Assembly: GCF_009696445.1 (NCBI RefSeq)
Contig: NZ_VULZ01000015.1
Location: forward strand, 26,053 to 90,052
Direction: 5' to 3'
Origin: Porcincola intestinalis
GTDB lineage: Bacteria > Bacillota > Clostridia > Lachnospirales > Lachnospiraceae
Length of the DNA stretch: 64,000 bases
A program made the position numbers and the translations under genes. Below, in pieces: positions 58,862-64,000 of the stretch (position 1 is its first letter; each line of letters begins with the position of its first letter). The notes beneath the pieces are model-generated. The model was not told the DNA's origin. It made no database searches and saw nothing but the letters and a program-made list of their open reading frames with translations.

Positions 58862-60250
58862 TCAGCTATCGAATGCCAGCTGCTCATGGTACAGCGCTTT
58901 TTCTTCCAGCATCTGCCTGAATGGCTCCGCTTCAGCCTTTTCGCCTCCCTCCACTGAACGAGGTTTCAGGTTGTCCATATAATCGTTATAATCACAGATA
59001 TACAGGTCAACCGTTGACACATCTCTTCCAATCGTACTGACAACATTGGTATCTCCAATTCCCTTGAATGGCTGGAGCTGCCTGCCATTGTGATCCAGAT
59101 AGACGATTTCATAAAGCTTCTGGTCCCGATTGTCACCACCGACCTCGACTTGATTCAGGCTGTCATTGCTGATCGTAAGGGGCGTTTTCCGGACGGTAAA
59201 TGCTGCAATGTCAATATCCTTCGGTGGTGCCACTGTAATTGTATGCTCCGCTTTCGGATCAGACTTCATTGGAATCGTAAAATTCCAGTCTCCTTTCAGA
59301 ACCCAGTCCTGGCAGGCATTAGGTTCTCCCCCTGCCAGCTCCGGATAACGCTCATAGTAGGCATTCATCATCTCACTGAAGAGCTTATGCTCCTGTTTTT
59401 TCTGTCCTTCTGTAAAATTCTGATAATTGTCCTCATCAAGTCCCAGTGCCTTCATTCCATCATTGTATTTCTGTTTCAGCTCCACGGGTATTTCAGGCAC
59501 AGACTGCTTTTCCTCTGGCAGCGTCCCAAAGATCTGGCTGAATTGAAGCTGTGCATTAAATTGATCCGGGAATTCAGACGAAAATTCTCCGCTGCTGGCA
59601 GCATAGACGCCAGCATAGGTATGCTCGTCGATCAGACTCCCCTGCGGGCTCCTATTTACCGATTCTCCCTCGGCAGAATCCACCTTGAGTGCAGCATCCA
59701 GCAGAATCTCAGGCTGTCCAAACTGGTCAGTCATTGTATCCGGCAGCTTTTCCTCCGAATGAATGACATATGAAATCAGCGCAATCTGAGCATTCGAATA
59801 GGTTTCGGATATGGTAACGGTTGTACCATTGAATGTCTGGCTCAGACCGCCAGCATCCATCCCTTCTGTTCCGGAGGAATCCGCAGCTGTTGTATTTTCC
59901 GGTTTTTGAACAACCTCTGCGTAAGGTGCTACAGCCTCATAGCCGGAACGCTCAAAGATATGTCCGATAAGAGGAAGTTTCTCGGCAAATGCCGGATTTG
60001 CCGCACAGACTCCTGCCAGAATGGACACGGAGACTGTCGCTGCTGCTGCCGAGCTTCCAGCAATCCGCTTCCATATCCGGCGATATGCAGGAATCTTTCC
60101 TTCCACCTCCGTATTACCTGTCCGGATACGTGCAAAGGCGTCCATGCAGGCTCCCTGTACTGGATCCGGAACCTTCATCTTTGACTGAAGAACACCTCTG
60201 ATCTTCTGATCGATTTGGGTCTCCTGCATTCCATTCCTGTCCTTTTTCAT
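58862..60250 (-). CDS. DUF4179 protein, probable anti-sigma factor
   Basis: A 462-residue membrane protein. A cytoplasmic N-terminus (about 1-60) precedes one membrane segment (about 63-85), and the rest (about 90-462) is extracytoplasmic, beginning with the DUF4179-typical [23 protein letters not shown]4179 proteins usually pair with ECF sigma factors as anti-sigma partners, as here. GGAGGAAG lies about 10 bases before ATG 60250. Its first 46 codons overlap the sigma gene in another frame, an unusually long overlap. The signal sensed is unknown. Confidence 0.85.
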
Positions 60251-60773
60251 CCGAAAGCTTCCTCCTTATCTGAGCCCTTGCCCGGCGAAGACGGGCTTTT
60301 ACAGTATTTTCACTGATTTTCAAAATCTCTGAGATTTCACGCGTACTGAATTCATCTGCATAGAAGAGAACCAGAACACTTCGATATCTGGGGCTGACCA
60401 TCATGAGCATTTCCTCAAATTCAGAATGCTCAGAAGGATGGACATCATAAACCGGTGTCTCCGGGAACTCCTGGCCCACCTTCATCCTGTTGCCAGACCG
60501 CATGCTCTGGTAGCAGTTGTTAATCAGGATCCGGATCATCCATGCCCGAAAATAGTCTGCCTGCCTTAATGTCCCGATATGGGTGTAACACTGCAGGATG
60601 GTATCCTGCACAGCATCACAGATATCTGCTTCATTTTCCAGAATAGAGCGAGCGGTCTTATACAGCAGTCCTGTATTCTCCTGAATCAAATCGATGAATG
60701 CATCTGCATCTCCTTCTATCGCACGCCGTGTCAAATCTGTCTGATCTGTTTGCACGTTGTCCTCCTGTTTCAA
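60114..60773 (-). CDS. ECF-type RNA polymerase sigma factor
   Basis: A 219-residue sigma-70 family protein. Region 2 (about 20-90) includes [24 protein letters not shown] and [17 protein letters not shown]. Region 4 (about 120-175) includes [38 protein letters not shown]. Typical ECF length is reached near residue 175; the last about 45 residues are read from bases shared with the start of the DUF4179 gene and are polar and unlike the family. It would direct transcription when released by the membrane anti-sigma. Confidence 0.9.
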
Positions 60774-60904
60774 TGATTCCTGTCACCGGCCGGTGCTTTG
60801 CTCCTTCCCCCGGAACCCGGGTTCCTTACAGGGTCCTTACGCTTATAAGACGGTTTGAGGCCGTAAGAAGTTGCAGGTTTTGAAAAAAATTCTTCCGCCT
60901 TCAC

Positions 60905-60948
60905 AAAAAAGGCATGCGAAACATGATCTTTCATCTTCGCACGCCTTT
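60905..60948 (-). terminator. Terminator of the 72-residue Cys-containing protein gene
   Basis: Arms AAAGGC.TGCGAA and TTCGCA.GCCTTT (13 positions, one mismatch), followed on the minus strand by TTTTTTGTG. Confidence 0.85.
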
Positions 60949-60970
60949 CTGTCCGCCTCTCCCTGCGGCC

Positions 60971-61189
60971 TCATCTTCTGTATTCTTCTGTAATTTCTTC
61001 GAATGTCCTTGTTCCCTCGATGTAATCCCGATAAACCAGCAGCGGATCCTGGTTATGGTAGACCGCACAGATCCCGCACATGTCACAGTCACTGATACAG
61101 CGAAAGTGTTCTTCGATATACTTCCGGCGCTCCGCAGGCGCAGACTCCCCGACCGAAGGCGCCCGCTGGCCACATGTCCCGAATATCAT
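60971..61189 (-). CDS. Small Cys-containing protein, 72 residues
   Basis: A small protein whose core CISDCDMCGICAVYHN carries four closely spaced Cys, followed by VYRDYIEGTRTFEEITEEYR. It looks conserved and metal- or Fe-S-binding, and resembles small proteins of Lachnospiraceae from memory. AGAGG lies 7 bases before the ATG at 61189. It has its own terminator. Function unknown. Confidence 0.65.
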   Translation of the reverse strand: MIFGTCGQRAPSVGESAPAERRKYIEEHFRCISDCDMCGICAVYHNQDPLLVYRDYIEGTRTFEEITEEYRR

Positions 61190-61284
61190 ATGCTTACCTC
61201 TTTACATGATCCTGTCAACTGTTAATAAACAGGATACTTTCTTTACCAATCTGCAAAGCTGATCGCGTAGAACACCGTGTAAAT

Positions 61285-61317
61285 GAATGAAGCGGAGCCA
61301 TCAGACCCCGCTTCATT
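61285..61317 (-). terminator. Weak terminator-like hairpin after pgi
   Basis: Arms AATGAAGCGG and CCGCTTCATT (10 perfect pairs) with a 12-base loop. The following minus-strand tract CATTTA is only weakly T-rich. It lies about 85 bases past the pgi stop codon. Confidence 0.5.
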
Positions 61318-61402
61318 TATATCAGTATTCTGAAAATCAACCCGAATCTGGCTTGCCGTCATGCCGAATATGCCATAAGAAAGCAAGCCCGCAGCTTCCG
61401 GA

Positions 61403-62983
61403 TCAGACATTCAGCAGCTTGCTGTATTCCGCCAGTGCGCCATCTGTCTCGTGAGCAAGAACCTTCTTCGCAAGAACCTTGCCAAGCTGAACGCCTTCCT
61501 GGTCGAAGCTGTTGATGTTCCAAGTGAAGCCCTGGAACATAACCTTATTCTCGAAATGAGACAGAAGAGCACCGAGGCTCTTCGGTGTCAGCTGGTCGCC
61601 GGTGATGATGCTGGACGGACGATTTCCGCTGAACCGCTTATTCGGGTTCTCATTGTCACGTCCGCATGCAAATGCGACAATCTGTGCCGCGACATTCGCG
61701 CAGAGCTTCTCCTGGCTTGTGCTGCCCTCGATCACATCGTCCATACCAGTCTGGTTGCTGCGGAAGCCGACGAACTGCATCGGGATGATGTTCTTCCCCT
61801 GGTGGAGCAGCTGGTAGAAGGAATGCTGTCCGTTCGTGCCGGGCTCTCCGAAGATGATCGGACCTGTCGGATAGTCGGCCGGCTCCCCGAAGCGGTTGAC
61901 AGACTTTCCGCCGGACTCCATGTCCAGCTGCTGCAGATGCGCCGGGAAACGGGAAAGTGCCTGAGAATACGGAAGGACTGCGGTGGTCTGGTATCCAAGC
62001 ACATTCCGCTCATACACCCCGATCAGGGCATCCAGCATCTCCGGGTTCTCCAGCAGGTTCCTGTTGAGAGCCAGCTTGTCTTCCTCATGCATCCCATCCA
62101 GAATCTCGGCAAAGACCTCCGGTCCGAATGCCAGGGAAAGGACTGCGCCGCCGACAGCGGAGGACGAGGAATAACGTCCGCCGATGTAGTCATCCATGAA
62201 GAAGGCTGCGAGATATCCCTCATTCTTTGCAAGCGGCGATGTCTCGGACGTAACCGCCAGCATATGCTTCGCCGGATTCAGCCCCTCGCGGGTCAGCGCG
62301 TTCTTGACGAAGGTCTCGTTTGTCAGCGTCTCAAGCGTCGTTCCAGACTTGGACACCACGATAAACAGCGCATGCGCCAGATCGGTTGCATTCAGAACGG
62401 CTGCAGCATCATCCGGGTCCACATTGCTGATGAAGCGGGCTCTCATCTTCAGTGTCTGATGAGCCCTTGCCCAGTTTTCCAGCGCGATGTAAAGCGCTCT
62501 TGGTCCCAGATCCGATCCGCCGATTCCGATCTGGACAACCTCTGTAAACTTTTCGCCCTTCTCATTGCTGATCTCGCCGGAATAAACCTTCTTTGCGAAG
62601 GCTGCAATGTGATCCTGCTGCTCCTTGTAGAACGCACGCTTGTTCACGCCATCTGCAATGACATCGCCCTTCAGCTGTCCTCTGGTCAGCTGGTGAAGCA
62701 CATGCCGCTTTTCTCCGGTATTGATGATATCGCCGTTCAGAAGCGACTCATACTTGTCGACAAGCTGCTGCTCCTCAGCCAGCGCCGCCAGCTTCTCCAG
62801 AATGTTGTCATCCACATTCTTCGCTGCAAAGTTATAGTCCAGCCCTGCCGACATCGGAACGTGGTATTTTCTCACACGCTCACCGCCGCTCTCTCCGACC
62901 ATGGCCTTTGTCAGATCCACTTTTTCTGCTTTTTTCAGCTCCTCAAATGCCCTGGTGGTATCCAGATTGTTCCAGTTCAGCAT
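61403..62983 (-). CDS. pgi: Glucose-6-phosphate isomerase
   Basis: A 526-residue isomerase that interconverts glucose-6-phosphate and fructose-6-phosphate in glycolysis. Signatures are VVQIGIGGSDLGPRAL, the VVSKSGTTLETLTN sugar-phosphate loop, the FGEPGTNGQHSFYQLLHQG segment with catalytic Glu and His, and QEGVQLGK at the C-terminus. ATG at 62983 is preceded by AAGGAGGAG; the open frame extends 60 codons further without family sequence. Confidence 0.96.
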   Translation of the reverse strand: MLNWNNLDTTRAFEELKKAEKVDLTKAMVGESGGERVRKYHVPMSAGLDYNFAAKNVDDNILEKLAALAEEQQLVDKYESLLNGDIINTGEKRHVLHQLTRGQLKGDVIADGVNKRAFYKEQQDHIAAFAKKVYSGEISNEKGEKFTEVVQIGIGGSDLGPRALYIALENWARAHQTLKMRARFISNVDPDDAAAVLNATDLAHALFIVVSKSGTTLETLTNETFVKNALTREGLNPAKHMLAVTSETSPLAKNEGYLAAFFMDDYIGGRYSSSSAVGGAVLSLAFGPEVFAEILDGMHEEDKLALNRNLLENPEMLDALIGVYERNVLGYQTTAVLPYSQALSRFPAHLQQLDMESGGKSVNRFGEPADYPTGPIIFGEPGTNGQHSFYQLLHQGKNIIPMQFVGFRSNQTGMDDVIEGSTSQEKLCANVAAQIVAFACGRDNENPNKRFSGNRPSSIITGDQLTPKSLGALLSHFENKVMFQGFTWNINSFDQEGVQLGKVLAKKVLAHETDGALAEYSKLLNV

Positions 62984-63151
62984 AATCTCCTCCTTACCCG
63001 CCTGACGGCAGGGTCCCTTGCCGGATATCCGGCAGCTTCTATCTCTGTGCACGCTCCGCGTCATCTTCCTGTATCCATCAGCATGGCCGCCCGCAAAACC
63101 CGCCGGCTTCCGGCATGCGTCCGTTCTTTTCTTCCCGAGCGATGCGTTCCC

Positions 63152-63160
63152 AGTATAGCA
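63152..63160 (-). promoter_or_regulatory. Extended -10 promoter of pgi
   Basis: Minus-strand TGCTATACT, an extended -10 element, with only a poor -35 upstream. It would give a leader of about 160 bases. Confidence 0.5.
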
Positions 63161-63219
63161 CAACAGCAGCCTTCTGTGGGAACCACTCCGCGGCGGCTGT
63201 GAAAGAAGGCTGCTTGTTG
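63161..63219. repeat. Long inverted repeat upstream of pgi
   Basis: Arms CAACAGCAGCCTTCT (63161-63175) and AGAAGGCTGCTTGTTG (63204-63219) pair over 15 positions with one bulged base around a loop of 28 bases. No T-run follows on either strand. It lies between the YcxB-like stop codon and the pgi promoter. Confidence 0.75.
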
Positions 63220-63235
63220 TTCATGTATTGTCCGG

Positions 63236-63796
63236 CTACTTGCGGAACAGACTGATCAGATCATGAATATTGAATGTCAGAACCGATCCAGGCTTTTTGA
63301 ATTTCCTGCCTGTCCATTCTTCCACTAACACCTTGAAGTTTTCTGATCCGATGTTCTTTAATGACTGTCTTGAAACATAGATCGCACCAGTCCTTCCATA
63401 AAACAAGTAATACCCTTTGTCATCTTCCTTGAGAGAATGAATCTGATCATATTGTATTTCTTCCCTGGACTGACCAATGCTGGCAATGATCTTCTGGTCT
63501 TCAAACTGATATCGAGCCAGTTTTCTCTTTCCCCCAAGCTCTTCGGCCTCATCTCTTGCCTTTCTTCGGACAGAATAATTCGAAAGCGGAAGCAGGATGC
63601 ATCCGGATGCAATCAGAATGATTCCTCTTGCCGTTTCATAGCCCGCCTGCAATCCAAGGACTACCAGCAACACACATACGGCAGAGTAAACCAGATTATG
63701 CACCGTGCGCGCATTGCCCTGAACCTTTGCGATTCTCCCGAGCAGAGCTGCATCATAAGCCGTTCCGATGTCAATCTTCTGATGATTCATACCCAT
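63236..63796 (-). CDS. YcxB-like membrane protein
   Basis: A 186-residue protein with two adjacent hydrophobic segments (about 35-75) and a C-terminal YcxB-like domain (YQFEDQKIIASIGQSREEIQYDQIHSLKEDDKGYYLFY). ATG at 63796 follows AGGAGA by about 9 bases; in-frame ATG/CTG codons flank it. The role of the family is unknown. Confidence 0.75.
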   Translation of the reverse strand: MGMNHQKIDIGTAYDAALLGRIAKVQGNARTVHNLVYSAVCVLLVVLGLQAGYETARGIILIASGCILLPLSNYSVRRKARDEAEELGGKRKLARYQFEDQKIIASIGQSREEIQYDQIHSLKEDDKGYYLFYGRTGAIYVSRQSLKNIGSENFKVLVEEWTGRKFKKPGSVLTFNIHDLISLFRK

Positions 63797-63839
63797 ATCA
63801 AGACTCTCCTGCATCCAGCTTTCTCATTCGAACGATATT

Positions 63840-64000
63840 TCACGCTTCCTTTGCCCGGATGGAAGCCTGCGCTGCCGACAGCCGCGCGATCGGCACGCGG
63901 AACGGTGAGCAGGATACATAGTCCAGCCCGATCCGGTCGCAGAACTCGATGGAGGACGGGTCCCCGCCATGCTCCCCGCAGATTCCACAGTGCAGATTCG
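63840..64000 (-). CDS. ppdK: Pyruvate, phosphate dikinase, C-terminal fragment (cut by window edge)
   Basis: The last 53 codons are visible. They read through [34 protein letters not shown] and [11 protein letters not shown] to a stop at 63840. The HGGDP and [20 protein letters not shown] segments are diagnostic of PPDK rather than other PEP-utilising enzymes. The enzyme interconverts pyruvate + ATP + Pi with PEP + AMP + PPi, linking to the pyrophosphatases in this window. The rest lies beyond the right edge. Confidence 0.92.
   Translation of the reverse strand, partial: NLHCGICGEHGGDPSSIEFCDRIGLDYVSCSPFRVPIARLSAAQASIRAKEA

Noticed and set aside
61451..63202. A 583-codon plus-strand frame antisense to pgi
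   Set aside because: The minus strand encodes a clear glucose-6-phosphate isomerase with all catalytic motifs; the antisense frame has no domain signature.
1..64000. tRNA, rRNA, CRISPR arrays, insertion sequences or prophage genes
   Set aside because: Reading both strands I saw no tRNA T-loop/cloverleaf, no rRNA-like blocks, no regularly spaced identical repeats of CRISPR size, and no transposase, integrase or phage structural proteins. Divergent tRNAs could still be missed by eye.

Overview
The window reads as chromosomal DNA from a gut-type Firmicute, most likely a Lachnospiraceae-like member of the Clostridia. The reasons are the B. subtilis/Clostridia style of the genes (MecA, YesM/YesN regulators, DUF624, BioY with a BirA operator, PerR plus reverse rubrerythrin, CBS-domain family II pyrophosphatase, TSCPD and DUF1284 proteins), an anaerobic enzyme set (K+-dependent membrane pyrophosphatase, pyruvate phosphate dikinase, 2[4Fe-4S] ferredoxin), AGGAGG-type ribosome binding sites and a fairly GC-rich coding sequence (my estimate by eye is mid-50s percent). 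I found no rRNA, tRNA, CRISPR array, prophage or insertion sequence. The species cannot be named from this alone.

Layout. 1-7300 (minus strand) is a sialic acid operon: nanE, solute-binding protein, two permeases, nanA, nanK and the first codons of nagB, with an RpiR-type regulator upstream and a palindromic operator over the nanE promoter. 7.5-10.6 kb holds a secreted SGNH hydrolase, an alpha/beta hydrolase and an SNF-type sodium symporter. 10.9-15.5 kb holds a FliB-like Cys-rich protein, a perR-rubrerythrin operon and the membrane pyrophosphatase. 15.7-24.8 kb is a second glycan module: two paralogous binding proteins, two permeases and a GH172 enzyme on the minus strand, divergent from a YesM/YesN two-component system. 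24.8-36.9 kb holds a GH18-like cell-surface protein, mecA, DUF1858, ferredoxin, glgP, ileS and rsmA. 37-43.2 kb holds smaller genes including a Crp-like regulator, MscS, a phosphoribosyltransferase-like protein and a bioY-DUF1284 operon. 43.3-48.7 kb holds metG, DUF308, degV and murA. 48.7-54.5 kb holds a 700-base structured non-coding stretch, a MATE pump, a flavin reductase, a CBS-pyrophosphatase, a possible structured RNA and cobO. 54.7-64 kb holds a beta-lactamase-fold protein, mtnN, deoD, TSCPD, an ECF sigma/DUF4179 pair, pgi and the end of ppdK.

How it fits together. Two carbohydrate uptake modules each have binding protein and permeases but no ATPase, so both probably share an MsmX-type ATPase encoded elsewhere. 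Imported sialic acid would be cleaved by NanA, phosphorylated by NanK, epimerised by NanE and passed to NagB. Pyrophosphate-linked energy metabolism (membrane PPase, CBS-PPase, PPDK), glycogen phosphorylase and Pgi feed the same central pathways.

I did not find one clearly new multi-gene system. The least explained signals are non-coding: a 37-base element shared by the leaders of the FliB-like and MATE genes (33/37 identical), a compact hairpin RNA candidate at about 53.87 kb, hairpins placed between binding-protein and permease genes in both ABC operons, and short tandem repeats. A cross-gene trend is low-complexity insertions in several otherwise ordinary enzymes.
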